A stretch of 64,000 bases of DNA from Massilia sp. ZL223. Lineage in GTDB: Bacteria; Pseudomonadota; Gammaproteobacteria; Burkholderiales; Burkholderiaceae_D. The notes beneath the pieces were generated by a model, which was not told the DNA's origin, searched no databases, and saw only the letters and a list, made by a program, of their open reading frames with translations. The stretch lies in contig NZ_JAGPWD010000002.1 of the NCBI RefSeq assembly GCF_018119395.1, positions 186,001 to 250,000 of the forward strand, in the 5' to 3' direction. The translations under genes were made by a program, and so were the position numbers. Below are positions 18,231 to 27,557 of this stretch, one piece after another; positions within the stretch are counted from its first letter, which is position 1; each line of letters starts with the position of its first letter.

Positions 18231-19208
18231 ATGCTCATCAAACGCAATCCGAACGGGATCGATCTCCCGTTCCCCTCCGAGATCACGCCCCGCGAGGTCT
18301 ACGAAGAACGGCGGCGCTTCATCGCCCGCATCGCGGCCACGGCCGCCGTCGGCTCCGGCATCTGGGAAATGGCCAACCGTGAAGCCTTCGCCCAGGACGC
18401 GGCCCAGCGCCTGGCCGCCAGCGCCAACCCGGCACTGTCGACGAAGGAGCCGCAGACCTCGTTCAAGGACGCCACCCACTACAACAATTTCTACGAATTC
18501 GGCACCGACAAGTCCGACCCGGCCGAGAACGCGCATACCCTGCGCCCACGGCCCTGGACGGTGACCATCGATGGCGAGGTGAAGAAGCCGCTGACGCTCG
18601 ACATCGACCGCCTGCTCAAGCTGGCGCCGCTGGAGGAGCGCATCTATCGCCTGCGCTGTGTGGAAGGCTGGTCGATGGTGATTCCCTGGGTCGGCTATTC
18701 GCTGTCGAACCTGCTCAAGCAAGTCGAACCGACCGGCAATGCGCGCTACGTCGAATTCACCAGCCTGGCCGACCGCAAGCAGATGCCGGGCCTGCGCAGC
18801 CCGGTGCTCGACTGGCCCTATGTCGAGGGCTTGCGCATGGACGAGGCCATGCATCCGCTGACCTTGCTGACCCTGGGCATGTACGGCCAGGTGCTGCCGA
18901 ACCAGAACGGCGCGCCGGTGCGCCTGGTGGTGCCCTGGAAGTACGGCTTCAAGTCGGCCAAGTCGATCGTGCGCATCCGCCTGACCAGCAAGCAGCCGCG
19001 CACTGCCTGGAACGACTCCGCCCCGAACGAATACGGCTTCTATTCGAACGTGAACCCGAACGTCGACCACCCGCGCTGGTCGCAGGCCAGCGAGCGGCGC
19101 ATCGGCGAGGACGGCTTCTTCAAGCCCAAGCGCAAGACCCTGATGTTCAACGGCTACGACCAGGTGGCTTCGCTGTACACGGGCATGGACCTGAAGAAGT
19201 TCTTCTGA
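18231..19208 (+). CDS. msrP: Protein-methionine-sulfoxide reductase catalytic subunit MsrP
   Basis: A 325-residue periplasmic molybdoenzyme that reduces methionine sulfoxide in oxidised envelope proteins. It has a Tat-type N terminus ([18 protein letters not shown], cleavage after AFAQ near residue 55). The molybdopterin-liganding cysteine is in [15 protein letters not shown] near residue 144. The family end ([19 protein letters not shown]) is complete. msrQ starts 2 bases after its stop, so the two form an operon. Confidence 0.96.
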   Translation: MLIKRNPNGIDLPFPSEITPREVYEERRRFIARIAATAAVGSGIWEMANREAFAQDAAQRLAASANPALSTKEPQTSFKDATHYNNFYEFGTDKSDPAENAHTLRPRPWTVTIDGEVKKPLTLDIDRLLKLAPLEERIYRLRCVEGWSMVIPWVGYSLSNLLKQVEPTGNARYVEFTSLADRKQMPGLRSPVLDWPYVEGLRMDEAMHPLTLLTLGMYGQVLPNQNGAPVRLVVPWKYGFKSAKSIVRIRLTSKQPRTAWNDSAPNEYGFYSNVNPNVDHPRWSQASERRIGEDGFFKPKRKTLMFNGYDQVASLYTGMDLKKFF

Positions 19209-19210
19209 CG

Positions 19211-19831
19211 ATGGCCTTCAATCCCTCCCCGAAGCAGCTGGGCGCCATCAAGGTGGCGCTGTTCCTGGCGAGCCTGCTGCCCTTCGCGAACATGGCCTGG
19301 CTGACGGTGCAGGGCGAGCTGACCGAGCCGCTCGAGTACATCACCCACCAGACCGGCGATTGGGCGCTGTACTTCCTGTGCATTACCCTGGCGGTGACGC
19401 CGCTGCGCCGCTTCACCGGCTGGAACTGGGTGATCCGCCTGCGCCGCATGCTGGGGCTGTTCTGCTTCTTCTACGCGCTGCTGCACTTCACCACCTTCCT
19501 CTGGTTCGACCATTTCTTCGACTGGGGCGAGATGTGGAAGGACGTGCTCAAGCGGCCCTTCATCACGGTCGGATTCATCGCCTTCCTGATGCTGGTGCCG
19601 CTGGCGGCGACCAGCACCAACGGCATGGTCAAGAGATTGGGCGGCAAGCGCTGGCGCTGGCTGCACCGCCTGATCTATGTGATCGCGCCGCTGGCGATCC
19701 TGCATTTCTGGTGGATGAAAGCGGGGAAGAACGATTTCGCCGAACCGATCCTGTTCGGGACCATCGTGGCGGTGCTGCTGGGCTTGCGGGTATGGTGGAG
19801 CCGGGCGCGCACGCAGGCGGCGCCGGCCTGA
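19211..19831 (+). CDS. msrQ: Protein-methionine-sulfoxide reductase haem-binding subunit MsrQ
   Basis: A 206-residue inner-membrane haem b protein with about six membrane segments that passes quinone-pool electrons to MsrP. Haem-ligand histidine candidates lie in ALLHFTTFLWFDH, WLHRLIYVIAP and LHFWWMKAGK. It directly follows msrP, and a strong terminator follows its stop. Confidence 0.95.
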   Translation: MAFNPSPKQLGAIKVALFLASLLPFANMAWLTVQGELTEPLEYITHQTGDWALYFLCITLAVTPLRRFTGWNWVIRLRRMLGLFCFFYALLHFTTFLWFDHFFDWGEMWKDVLKRPFITVGFIAFLMLVPLAATSTNGMVKRLGGKRWRWLHRLIYVIAPLAILHFWWMKAGKNDFAEPILFGTIVAVLLGLRVWWSRARTQAAPA

Positions 19832-19838
19832 AAGTAAC

Positions 19839-19863
19839 AGGCCCGCTTGCGCGGGCCTTTTTT
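19839..19863 (+). terminator. Rho-independent terminator after msrQ
   Basis: AGGCCCGC (19839-19846), loop TTGC, GCGGGCCT (19851-19858), then TTTTT. It works for msrPQ; the opposite strand lacks a U-tract, so it is not an obvious terminator for lysA. Confidence 0.9.
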
Positions 19864-19865
19864 CA

Positions 19866-21143
19866 TTACGTCAGCATCGATTCCAGCGCGAACAGGTCGG
19901 CCGGATTCTCGCGCTGGCGCACCAGGTGCACCTGGTCGCCGTCGACGATCACCTCGGCCGCGCGGCCGCGGGTGTTGTAGTTCGAGGCCATGGTCATGCC
20001 ATAGGCGCCGGCGGTCATGACCGCCAGCAGGTCGCCTTGCTCGACCGCCAGCGCGCGCTCGCGCGCCAGCCAGTCGCCCGATTCGCACACCGGGCCCACC
20101 ACGTCGTAAGTCAGCTTGTCGCCCGCGCGCGGCGCCACTTCCTGCACGCCCATCCAGGCCTGGTACAAGGTCGGGCGCATCAGGTCGTTCATCGCGGCGT
20201 CGACGATGCAGAAGTTCTTTTCCTCGCCCGGCTTCAGGAACTCGACCCTGGTCACCAGCACGCCGGTGTCGGCCACGATCGAACGGCCCGGTTCGAAGAT
20301 CACCTTGATCGGCTGGCCGCCATGCTTCTCGGCGCGCCAGGCGTCGATGCGGGCGAACAGGCGGCCCAGGTAGTCGCGCACCAAGACCGGCGGCTTGTCG
20401 CCTTCGGCGCCGTAGTTCACGCCCAGGCCGCCGCCGATGTCCAGGTGATGCAGGTGGATGCCTTCCGAACCCAGGGTGTCGATCAGTTCGATCAGCTTGG
20501 TCAGCGCTTCCAGCAGCGGCGCGTCGTCCAGCAGCTGCGAGCCGATGTGGCAGTCGATGCCGACCACGTCCAGGTGCGGCAGGCTGGCGGCGGCGCGGTA
20601 GGTTTCCAGCGCGTCGTCGAAGGCCACGCCAAACTTGTTGGCCTTCAGGCCGGTGGCGATGTAGGGGTGGGTCTTGGCGTCCACGTTCGGGTTCACGCGC
20701 AGCGACACTGGCGCGCGCTTGCCCATGCTGCCGGCCACCTCGTTGAGGCGGTGCAGTTCGGGAATCGATTCGACGTTGAAGCACAGGATGCCCTTGTCGA
20801 GGGCCAGTTTCATTTCCTCGACGGTCTTGCCGACGCCCGAGAAGATGGTCTTGCCCGGGTCGCCGCCGGCCGCGATCACGCGCAGCAGCTCGCCGCCCGA
20901 GACGATGTCGAAGCCCGCGCCCTGGCGCGCCAGCAGGTCGATGATCGCCAGGTTCGAGTTGGCCTTCATCGCATAGCAGACCAGCGCGTCACGGCCTTGG
21001 CAGGCGTCGTGGTAGGCGGCGAAGTTCTGCAGCAGGGCGGTCTTGGAATAGACGTAGGTCGGGGTCCCGAATTCTTCGGCGATCTTGGGCAAGGCGACGG
21101 CTTCGGCGTGCAGGACGCCGGCTTGGTACGAGAAATGCGACAT
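19866..21143 (-). CDS. lysA: Diaminopimelate decarboxylase
   Basis: A 425-residue PLP enzyme that decarboxylates meso-diaminopimelate to L-lysine. The PLP lysine is in VCYAMKANSN near residue 60, the phosphate-binding region is GGGLGVNY, and the substrate-specificity segment includes EPGRSIVADTG. The C-terminal residues GPVCESGDWLA hold the active-site cysteine from the partner subunit. The frame is open to 21896, but the ATG at 21143 (MSHFSYQAG) matches the family. It follows lptM by 8 bases, the conserved lptM-lysA order. Confidence 0.96.
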   Translation of the reverse strand: MSHFSYQAGVLHAEAVALPKIAEEFGTPTYVYSKTALLQNFAAYHDACQGRDALVCYAMKANSNLAIIDLLARQGAGFDIVSGGELLRVIAAGGDPGKTIFSGVGKTVEEMKLALDKGILCFNVESIPELHRLNEVAGSMGKRAPVSLRVNPNVDAKTHPYIATGLKANKFGVAFDDALETYRAAASLPHLDVVGIDCHIGSQLLDDAPLLEALTKLIELIDTLGSEGIHLHHLDIGGGLGVNYGAEGDKPPVLVRDYLGRLFARIDAWRAEKHGGQPIKVIFEPGRSIVADTGVLVTRVEFLKPGEEKNFCIVDAAMNDLMRPTLYQAWMGVQEVAPRAGDKLTYDVVGPVCESGDWLARERALAVEQGDLLAVMTAGAYGMTMASNYNTRGRAAEVIVDGDQVHLVRQRENPADLFALESMLT

Positions 21144-21151
21144 GGCGGTGT

Positions 21152-21346
21152 TTACTTGGTGGGAGCGGGGACGGAGGCGTTGTTCGACGGGACGGGCTGG
21201 GCGGGCTGCTCGACAGGGGCCGGAGCCGGCCTGGCGGGCGGATTCGGCAAGTACAGCGGGCCGGTCTGGCCGCAGCCGCTCAGGCTTGCTGCGAGCAGAA
21301 CGGCAGCAGTTGGGAGCGCGATGGAGGACTTCACGATTAGAATCAC
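21152..21346 (-). CDS. lptM: LPS translocon maturation lipoprotein LptM (YifL)
   Basis: A 64-residue lipoprotein with a signal peptide ending in the lipobox LSGC (C25) directly followed by GQTGPLYLP, the diagnostic LptM segment. In enterobacteria LptM assists oxidative maturation of the LptD/E translocon; the tail here is Pro/Ala-rich and variable. The first codon is GTG; a second GTG five codons in (21331) is equally possible, and neither has a strong ribosome-binding site. It is upstream of lysA and divergent from cyaY, as in many proteobacteria. Confidence 0.85.
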   Translation of the reverse strand: MILIVKSSIALPTAAVLLAASLSGCGQTGPLYLPNPPARPAPAPVEQPAQPVPSNNASVPAPTK

Positions 21347-21374
21347 GTTTTATTGGCAGATTTTGGAGTGTAGC

Positions 21375-21704
21375 ATGACCGAAACGGAATTTTTGGCGCT
21401 GGCCAAAAGCACCCTCGACCAGATCGAACAGGCGCTCGACCGCCTGAACGACGAAGACGCGATCGACGTCGAGTGCAAGCGCAGCGGCAACGTGCTGGAA
21501 ATCGAATTCCTCGATAACGGGTCGAAGATCATCGTCAACAGCCAGGCGCCGCTGCAGGAGATGTGGGTGGCGGCGCGCTCGGGCGGGTTCCACTACAAGC
21601 GCGTGGGGGACGAGTGGCGCAATACGCGCGATGAGTCGGAGCTGTTTGCGTCGCTGTCGAAGTATGCGAGCGAGCAGGGCGGGGCGCAGGTTTCGCTGGT
21701 TTGA
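21375..21704 (+). CDS. cyaY: Iron-sulfur cluster assembly protein CyaY (frataxin)
   Basis: A 109-residue bacterial frataxin. Its acidic first helix (LDQIEQALDRLNDEDAIDVE) forms the iron-binding face, followed by the beta-sheet core (IIVNSQAPLQEMWVAARSGGFHY). It modulates cysteine desulfurase IscS during Fe-S cluster assembly. The ATG at 21375 is chosen on family length. It is divergent from lptM-lysA with only 28 bases between them, so promoters overlap. Confidence 0.95.
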   Translation: MTETEFLALAKSTLDQIEQALDRLNDEDAIDVECKRSGNVLEIEFLDNGSKIIVNSQAPLQEMWVAARSGGFHYKRVGDEWRNTRDESELFASLSKYASEQGGAQVSLV

Positions 21705-21711
21705 AAATGGA

Positions 21712-21740
21712 AACGGCGCCTGAGGCGCCGTTGTTGCGTT
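21712..21740 (+). terminator. Terminator after cyaY
   Basis: CGGCGCC (21714-21720), loop TGA, GGCGCCG (21724-21730), followed by TTGTTGCGTTT. The stem is strong and the U-tract is interrupted. Confidence 0.75.
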
Positions 21741-21763
21741 TGCGGTGTGCTGCGAACTTGGGC

Positions 21764-21891
21764 GGGACAATGCCAGTGGCATTGTCCCGGCCTTCGCGGG
21801 GACGACGTTGGTTAAGGGTGGGTGATCTACTCGCCCAGCGACTTCGGCCACGTCCTCTGGCACGTCGTCCCCGCGAAGGCGGGGACCCAAG
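21764..21891. repeat. REP-like inverted pair with nested palindrome
   Basis: GGGACAATGCC (21764-21774) and GGCATTGTCCC (21778-21788) form a perfect 11-bp palindrome. It overlaps a REP-like arm at 21784-21807, whose inverted partner lies at 21863-21891. The arms share the GTCCCCGC..GCGGGGAC core with the pair at 8357-8444; the central four bases differ (TTCG/CGAA here, GCGC-type there). It lies between the convergent cyaY and ponA genes. Confidence 0.7.
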
Positions 21892-21902
21892 TTCAACCAG
21901 CT

Positions 21903-24239
21903 TTAGAACAACTCATTCCTCACCGCATCCCGCGCCTTCTGCTCAGCCGGCGCCGGCGGCGGTCCCACATCCAGCGTCTGCACCCCGGTCCCCGGCGGGC
22001 TCTCCGCATAGTAGTAGTCGTTCCCGTACAGCACAAGCCCCGGCGGGACTTCGCGCTCCACCACCGGCTCGTTCTTGAGCGCCTTGCCCATGTAGCTGAT
22101 CCAGATCGGCAGCGCCAGGCCGCCGCCGGTCTCGCGGTTGCCCAGGTTCTTCGGCTGGTCGTAGCCGATCCAGGCGATGCCCACCAGCTTCGGGTTGTAG
22201 CCGGCGAACCAGGCGTCGATCGAGTCGTTGGTGGTGCCGGTCTTGCCCGCCAGGTCGGGGCGCTTGAGCGACAAGGCCTTGGTCGCGGTGCCGTAGCGCA
22301 CCACGTCCTTCAGCATGCTGTCGACCAGGTAGGCATTCCTCGCATCGATCACGCGGTTGGCCTCGATCCCGGCGCGCTCCGGACGCGCCTCCGACAGCAC
22401 CTTGCCGTCGGCATCGGTGACCTTCGAGATCAGGTAGGGGCTGATGCGGTAGCCGCCGTTGGCGAACACGGCGTAGGCGCCGGCCATCTGCAGCGGGGTG
22501 GTCGCGCCCGCGCCCAGGGCCAGGGTCAGGTAGGCCGGGTTGCGGTCCGGGTCGAAGCCGAAGCGGGTCGCATATTCCTGGCCATAGCGTGCGCCGATCT
22601 TGTTCAGGATGCGGATCGAGACCATGTTCTTCGACTGCGTCAGGCCGCGCCGCATGGTCATCGGGCCTTCGTACTTGTTGTCGTAGTTCTTCGGCTCCCA
22701 GGCCTGGCCGCCGGTCTGGCCGGCGTCGAAGGAGATCGGGGCGTCGTTGACGATGGTCGCCGGCGACAGGCCGCGCTCCAGCGATGCCGAATAGATGAAG
22801 GGCTTGAACGAGGAACCCGGCTGGCGCCAGGCCTGGGTCACGTGGTTGAACTTGTTGCGGTTGAAGTCGAAGCCGCCCACCAGCGCGCGGATCGCGCCGT
22901 CCTCGGTGCTGGTGGCAACGAAGGCCGATTCCACTTCCGGCATCTGGGTGATCAGCCACTTGGAGTCGTCGTCCTGCATCACGCGGATCACGGCGCCGCG
23001 GCGCAGGCGGCGGTTGGGCGCGGCCTTGTCGCTCAGCCAGGATTTGGCGAAGGCCAGGCCCGGGCCGCCGATCTCGATCGTCTCGCCCGAGGCGATGGTC
23101 GCCGACACCTTGGTGGCCGAGGCGCGCAGCACGATGGCGGCGACGATGTTGTCGCTGTCCGGATGCTCGGCCAGCTCGGCCTCGATCGCTTCGTCGGCCT
23201 CGCTCTTGTCGCTCGGGATCTCGATATAGCCTTCCGGGCCGCGGTAGGGGTGGCGGCGCTCGTATTCCATCACGCCGCGGCGCACGGCCAGGTAGGCCGC
23301 GTCCTGGTCGGCCTTGGTGATCGTGGTGAACACGTTCAGGCCGCGGGTATAGGTGTCTTCCTTGAACTGCTCGTAGACCAGCTGGCGCGCCATCTCGGCC
23401 ACGTACTCGGCGTGCACGCCGAAGGCGTTGCTGTCGGACTTGATCTTGAGCGGCTCTTCCTTCGCCTGCTTGTACTGGGCGTCGCTGATGTAGCCCAGCG
23501 AATGCATGCGCTGCAGGATGTATTGCTGGCGCGTCCTGGCGCGGGTCGGGTTGACTACAGGGTTATAGGCAGACGGCGCCTTCGGCAGGCCGGCCAGCAT
23601 GGCCGCTTCGGCCACGCTGATGTCGCGCAGGTCCTTGCCGAAATAGATCTGGGCCGCCGACTGGAAGCCGAAGGCGCGCTGGCCCAGGTAGATCTGGTTC
23701 ATGTACAGCTCGAGGATCTGGTCCTTGGACAGGTTCTTCTCGATCTTCCAGGCCAGCAGGGCCTCGTAGGCCTTGCGCTTGAAGGTCTGTTCCGAGGACA
23801 GGAAGAAGTTGCGCGCCACCTGCTGGGTGATGGTCGAGGCCCCCTGGCGCGCGCCGCCGGTCGCGTTCTTGAACACGGCGCGCAGGATGCCCCAGTAGTC
23901 GATGCCGCTGTGCTCGTAGAAGCGGTCGTCCTCGATCGAGAGCACGGCCTTCTTCATGACGTCCGGGATGTCCTTGAAATGCACCAGGGTGCGGCGTTCC
24001 TCGCCGAACTCGCCGATCAGCACATTGTCCGCAGTAAAGATGCGCAGCGGCATCTTAGGACGGTAGTCGGTGATAGTGTCCAGCGCCGGCAGGTTGGGGT
24101 AGGCCATCGCGAGCGCGAACACGACCACCAGCACGCCGATGACCGCGAGGCCGGCGAGGGCGCCGATGGCCATCAGGACCAGGCGTTTGGGACTGTATTT
24201 CGAGGAAGAAGACTTGGATGCTGCTTGGTTCTCTTTCAT
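21903..24239 (-). CDS. ponA: Penicillin-binding protein 1A (bifunctional peptidoglycan synthase)
   Basis: A 778-residue class A PBP with a short cytoplasmic tail and one membrane anchor (near residues 20-45). The glycosyltransferase domain has EDDRFYEHSGID and ARQGASTITQQVARN. The transpeptidase domain has the serine motif SSFK (in PGSSFKPF), SKN, and KTGTTN. It polymerises and cross-links peptidoglycan at the periplasmic face. An in-frame ATG ten codons upstream (24269) overlaps a TATAAT-like -10 on the same strand, which favours the ATG at 24239. It is divergent from pilM, the common proteobacterial arrangement. Confidence 0.95.
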   Translation of the reverse strand: MKENQAASKSSSSKYSPKRLVLMAIGALAGLAVIGVLVVVFALAMAYPNLPALDTITDYRPKMPLRIFTADNVLIGEFGEERRTLVHFKDIPDVMKKAVLSIEDDRFYEHSGIDYWGILRAVFKNATGGARQGASTITQQVARNFFLSSEQTFKRKAYEALLAWKIEKNLSKDQILELYMNQIYLGQRAFGFQSAAQIYFGKDLRDISVAEAAMLAGLPKAPSAYNPVVNPTRARTRQQYILQRMHSLGYISDAQYKQAKEEPLKIKSDSNAFGVHAEYVAEMARQLVYEQFKEDTYTRGLNVFTTITKADQDAAYLAVRRGVMEYERRHPYRGPEGYIEIPSDKSEADEAIEAELAEHPDSDNIVAAIVLRASATKVSATIASGETIEIGGPGLAFAKSWLSDKAAPNRRLRRGAVIRVMQDDDSKWLITQMPEVESAFVATSTEDGAIRALVGGFDFNRNKFNHVTQAWRQPGSSFKPFIYSASLERGLSPATIVNDAPISFDAGQTGGQAWEPKNYDNKYEGPMTMRRGLTQSKNMVSIRILNKIGARYGQEYATRFGFDPDRNPAYLTLALGAGATTPLQMAGAYAVFANGGYRISPYLISKVTDADGKVLSEARPERAGIEANRVIDARNAYLVDSMLKDVVRYGTATKALSLKRPDLAGKTGTTNDSIDAWFAGYNPKLVGIAWIGYDQPKNLGNRETGGGLALPIWISYMGKALKNEPVVEREVPPGLVLYGNDYYYAESPPGTGVQTLDVGPPPAPAEQKARDAVRNELF

Positions 24240-24599
24240 GCTGGCTTTCGCTTTATTGATCCGCCTCATTATAAGGCAGCGCTATCGCGTCTGATACTGG
24301 ATCTAGGGCAACAGAACAGTGCAATATTGCCTTCGAGTACACAGCCGTTGTTGCCTTGAACACAGTGGTTGCAAGGGTGATCAGAGCTTGCGCGCATATG
24401 TGGCGCGCATGACGCAGTCGAGGGGGGGATAGTAATGTTCCAGTGCAGAAATTTCTTGTCGCTGGTCAACCTTATTGCTACGATTCAACGCAGTGCCTCA
24501 TATATATGCACTAAATACCGGTTTTATAAGACAAATTTTCCCTCGCGGGCGTTCACAGCGCCGCTGCAGGGCAGGAAGGGCAGCTGAGGGAGTGCGCTC
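24240..24599. other. Divergent intergenic region between ponA and pilM
   Basis: This 360-base, less GC-rich gap holds no gene I can support. It contains a TATAAT on the minus strand (24273-24268) that may be the ponA -10, without a good -35, and a plausible sigma-70 promoter toward pilM (24456-24484). Several short AT-rich stretches lie at 24490-24540 (ATATATATGC, TTTTATAAG), which may hold further promoter elements. Confidence 0.6.
24456..24484 (+). promoter_or_regulatory. Candidate sigma-70 promoter of the pilMNOPQ operon
   Basis: TTGTCG (24456-24461), 17-base spacer, TACGAT (24479-24484). Each hexamer matches consensus at four of six bases. It lies about 115 bases upstream of the pilM start. 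Confidence 0.4.
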
Positions 24600-25676
24600 G
24601 TGATCAATCTAGGTTCCTTGTTTGGAAAGTCGAGCCCGCCACTCGCCGGTCTCGACATCAGCACCTCGGGCGTGCGCCTGGTGGAGCTGGCCGATGCCGG
24701 CAAGGGTGAATTGCGCCTGGAGCGCTATGCCGCCGAACCGCTGCCGCGCGGCGCGGTCGTAGACGGCAACATCGAAAATATCGACCAGGTCGCCGAAGCC
24801 GTGCGCCGCGTCTGGAAGAAGAGCGGCTCCAAGGCCAAACACGTGGCCCTGGGCATGCCGCCGGCTGCCGTCATCACCAAGAAAATCATCCTCCCGGCCG
24901 GCCTGGCGGAAGACCAGCTCGAAGTGCAGGTCGAATCCGAGGCCAGCCAGTACATCCCCTTCGCGCTCGACGAAGTGAGCCTGGACTTCGACGTGATCGG
25001 TCCCGCGCCGAATTCGGCGGAGGACATGGAGGTCATGCTGGCCGCCGCGCGCCGCGAAAAGGTCGAGGACCGCGTGGCGATCGCCGAAGCCGCGGGCCTC
25101 ACGGCGACCGTGATGGACATCGAATCCTATGCCGCCCGCAGCGCGCTGGAGCGCGCAATGGAGCGCTCCGCGAACAAGGGCTCCGAGCAGATCGTCGCCC
25201 TGTTCCAGATGGGCGCCCAGGCCACCCACGTCTCCGTGCTGCTGGGCGGCGAAACCGTCTACGAGCGCGAGCAGCCTTTCGGCGGCAACCAGCTGACCCA
25301 GGACATCGTGCGCGCCTACGGCCTGTCCTTCGAGGAAGCCGAGACCCGCAAGAAATCCGGCGACCTGCCGGAAAACTACCGCGCCGACCTGCTCGCTCCT
25401 TTCCTCGAGAACGCGGCGCTGGAAGTCACGCGCGCGATCCAGTTCTTTTACACGTCCACGCCCTACACGCGCATCGACCAGCTCTACCTGGCCGGCGGCA
25501 GCGCGCTGGTGCCGGGACTGCTCGACATCATCGCTGGCCGCACCCGGATCCCGAGCGCGCTCGTGAATCCATTCGAGGACATGCTGATGGGCGCCCAGGT
25601 GCGCGAACAGCAGCTGCGCCAGGAAGGCGCTGCTTACCTGGTGGCCTGCGGCCTGGCGATGCGGAGGTTCGGCTGA
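24600..25676 (+). CDS. pilM: Type IV pilus inner-membrane platform protein PilM
   Basis: A 358-residue cytoplasmic actin-like ATPase that binds the N-terminal tail of PilN and links the pilus motor to the alignment subcomplex. Actin-fold phosphate motifs are visible in LAGLDISTSGVRLVEL (residues 16-31) and YLAGGSALVPGL near 298. The start is GTG, after a GGGAG. Its stop overlaps the pilN start (TGATG), the first of four tight junctions in pilMNOPQ. Confidence 0.95.
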   Translation: MINLGSLFGKSSPPLAGLDISTSGVRLVELADAGKGELRLERYAAEPLPRGAVVDGNIENIDQVAEAVRRVWKKSGSKAKHVALGMPPAAVITKKIILPAGLAEDQLEVQVESEASQYIPFALDEVSLDFDVIGPAPNSAEDMEVMLAAARREKVEDRVAIAEAAGLTATVMDIESYAARSALERAMERSANKGSEQIVALFQMGAQATHVSVLLGGETVYEREQPFGGNQLTQDIVRAYGLSFEEAETRKKSGDLPENYRADLLAPFLENAALEVTRAIQFFYTSTPYTRIDQLYLAGGSALVPGLLDIIAGRTRIPSALVNPFEDMLMGAQVREQQLRQEGAAYLVACGLAMRRFG

Positions 25677-26311
25677 TGATCCGTATTAATCTCCTGCCTC
25701 ACCGCGAGGCCAAGCGCAAGCAGAAGCAGGCCGCGTTCTACGCCCTGCTGGCCCTGGGCGCCGCCGCCGGCGTCGCCGTGGTGCTGGCGGTCGGCGCCTA
25801 CAACGCGCGCCAGCTGTCGGCCCAGGACCAGCGCAACCTGGTGCTCAAGAAGGCCAACGCCGAACTCGACAAGCAGATCGCCGAGATCAAGACCCTCAAG
25901 GAAGAAATCGAAGCGCTGAAGGCGCGCCAGCAGGCCGTCCAGGACGTGCAGGGCGACCGCAACCAGCCGGTCTACCTGCTGGACGAACTGGTGCGCCAGA
26001 CGCCGGAAGGCATGCACCTGAAGTCGCTCAAGCAGGAAGGCCGGCGCGTGGTCCTGACCGGCTACGCCCAGTCGCAGGAGCGCGTGGCGGAACTGCTGCG
26101 CAATCTGTCGGGCAACTCGGCCTGGCTGGAGCGTCCCGAACTGGTCGAAGTGAAGGCCGTCACCCTGGCGCAGAGCAAGACCGGCCGCAAGGTGGTCGAG
26201 TTCACGCTGTCGGTGGCGATCAAGCGCCCGACCGACGGCGAGGAAGAGGGCCAGGACGCGGCAGGCGCCGCCAGGCCTGCGGGCAAAGGCGGGTCCGGAG
26301 TGAAGTCATGA
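25676..26311 (+). CDS. pilN: Type IV pilus assembly protein PilN
   Basis: A 211-residue bitopic membrane protein. The N-terminal INLLPHREAKRKQK is the conserved PilM-binding motif, followed by a membrane segment (near 22-44), a coiled coil (near 50-85, KKANAELDKQIAEIKTLKEE) and a periplasmic ferredoxin-like domain. It pairs with PilO. The ATG overlaps the pilM stop, and the 3' end overlaps pilO by four bases. The C-terminal tail is acidic and then Gly/Lys-rich. Confidence 0.94.
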   Translation: MIRINLLPHREAKRKQKQAAFYALLALGAAAGVAVVLAVGAYNARQLSAQDQRNLVLKKANAELDKQIAEIKTLKEEIEALKARQQAVQDVQGDRNQPVYLLDELVRQTPEGMHLKSLKQEGRRVVLTGYAQSQERVAELLRNLSGNSAWLERPELVEVKAVTLAQSKTGRKVVEFTLSVAIKRPTDGEEEGQDAAGAARPAGKGGSGVKS

Positions 26312-27018
26312 ACATCGATCTGAAAGACATCGGTCCGCGCCTGGCGGAACAGTTCCAGGGCCTGCAGGGCCGCCATCCGGGCCAGTGGCCGCTGGCGCCG
26401 CGCCTGCTGTGCGCGGCCGGCGTGATGGCGCTGGTCGCCGGCCTGGGCTACTTCTTCTACTGGAGCGGCCAGTTCGAGAAGCAGGAAAAAGGCGCGCGCG
26501 AAGAGCAGAAGCTGCGCGACGAATACAAGAGCAAGATGGCCCAGGCGATCAACCTGGAAGCGCTCAAGCAGCAGAAGATCGAAGTCGACAAGTCGGTTGT
26601 GCTGCTGGAAAAGCAGCTGCCGAGCAAGTCGGAAATGGCGCGCCTGCTGTCGGACATCAACCAGGCCGGCGTCGGCCGCGGCCTGCAGTTCGAGCTGTTC
26701 AAGCCGGGCCAGGAAGTGGTGCGCGACTACTACGCCGAGCTGCCGATCGAGATCAAGGTGACGGGCCGCTACAACGACATCGGCGCCTTCGCCGCCGACA
26801 TGGCCAACCTGCCGCGTATCGTCACCCTGAACAACATGTCCGTCGTCACGGGCAAGGACGGCGCCCTGCAGATGGACGCCGTGGCCAAGACCTTCCGCTA
26901 CCTCGACCAGGACGAGCTGAACGCCCAGCGCCAGGCGCGCGAGGACAAGAAAGCCAAGGGCAAGAAGGGCAAGAAGGCCAAGGGCAAGGGCAAGAACGCC
27001 GAAGGAGACGCCAAATGA
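26308..27018 (+). CDS. pilO: Type IV pilus assembly protein PilO
   Basis: A 236-residue bitopic protein: membrane segment near residues 33-53, coiled coil near 55-100, and a periplasmic domain (YYAELPIEIKVTGRYNDIGAF). It forms the heterodimer with PilN that spans the periplasm toward PilP and PilQ. The C terminus is an unusual lysine/glycine-rich tail (KKAKGKKGKKAKGKGK), longer and more basic than usual. Its stop overlaps the pilP ATG. Confidence 0.93.
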   Translation: MNIDLKDIGPRLAEQFQGLQGRHPGQWPLAPRLLCAAGVMALVAGLGYFFYWSGQFEKQEKGAREEQKLRDEYKSKMAQAINLEALKQQKIEVDKSVVLLEKQLPSKSEMARLLSDINQAGVGRGLQFELFKPGQEVVRDYYAELPIEIKVTGRYNDIGAFAADMANLPRIVTLNNMSVVTGKDGALQMDAVAKTFRYLDQDELNAQRQAREDKKAKGKKGKKAKGKGKNAEGDAK

Positions 27019-27557
27019 TGCGCCTGAACCGCATTGCGCCACTGCTGGCGGCCGTGCTGCTGGCCGGCTGCGGCGACGGCGGCGTGAACGAAGTCCGCAC
27101 CTGGATGAAGAAGGTCGAGAAGGAAACCAGGCCTTCGGTCAAGCCGCTGCCGGCCGTCAAGCCCTTCGTCCCGTACGCCTACAATCCGGGCGCGGCCATC
27201 GAGCCCTTCAGCCAGGACAAGCTGCTGACCGAAATGGCGCGCGTGGCCGAGGCCTCGGCCAGCAAGAACAAGCCCGACACCAGCCGTCCGAAAGAACTGC
27301 TGGAGAATTATCCGCTCGACACCATGCGCATGGTCGGCACCCTGCAGAAGGCCGGCGTCAGCTATGCGCTGGTGCAGATCGACAAGGCGGTGTACCAGGT
27401 CCGTGCGGGCCAGCGCATCGGCGAAAACTACGGCGTCGTCACCCGCGTGACCGACGGCGCCATCCATATCAGGGAAGTGATGCAGGACGCCACCGGCGAC
27501 TGGGTCGAGCGCATGGCGACGATCGAGCTGCATGACAGTAAGGAGACTGGGAAATGA
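27015..27557 (+). CDS. pilP: Type IV pilus lipoprotein PilP
   Basis: A 180-residue lipoprotein with a lipobox LAGC (C19) and the PilP domain (RMVGTLQKAGVSYALVQIDKAVYQVRAG, then RIGENYGVVTRV). It connects PilN/PilO to the secretin PilQ. The start is the ATG at 27015 inside the pilO end; a second ATG follows immediately. Its stop overlaps pilQ (ATGA at 27554-27557). Confidence 0.93.
   Translation: MMRLNRIAPLLAAVLLAGCGDGGVNEVRTWMKKVEKETRPSVKPLPAVKPFVPYAYNPGAAIEPFSQDKLLTEMARVAEASASKNKPDTSRPKELLENYPLDTMRMVGTLQKAGVSYALVQIDKAVYQVRAGQRIGENYGVVTRVTDGAIHIREVMQDATGDWVERMATIELHDSKETGK

Noticed and set aside
21822..24359. 845-residue open frame opposite ponA
   Set aside because: It is the antisense shadow of a well-supported PBP1A gene; the composition is typical of reverse-strand GC-rich codons.
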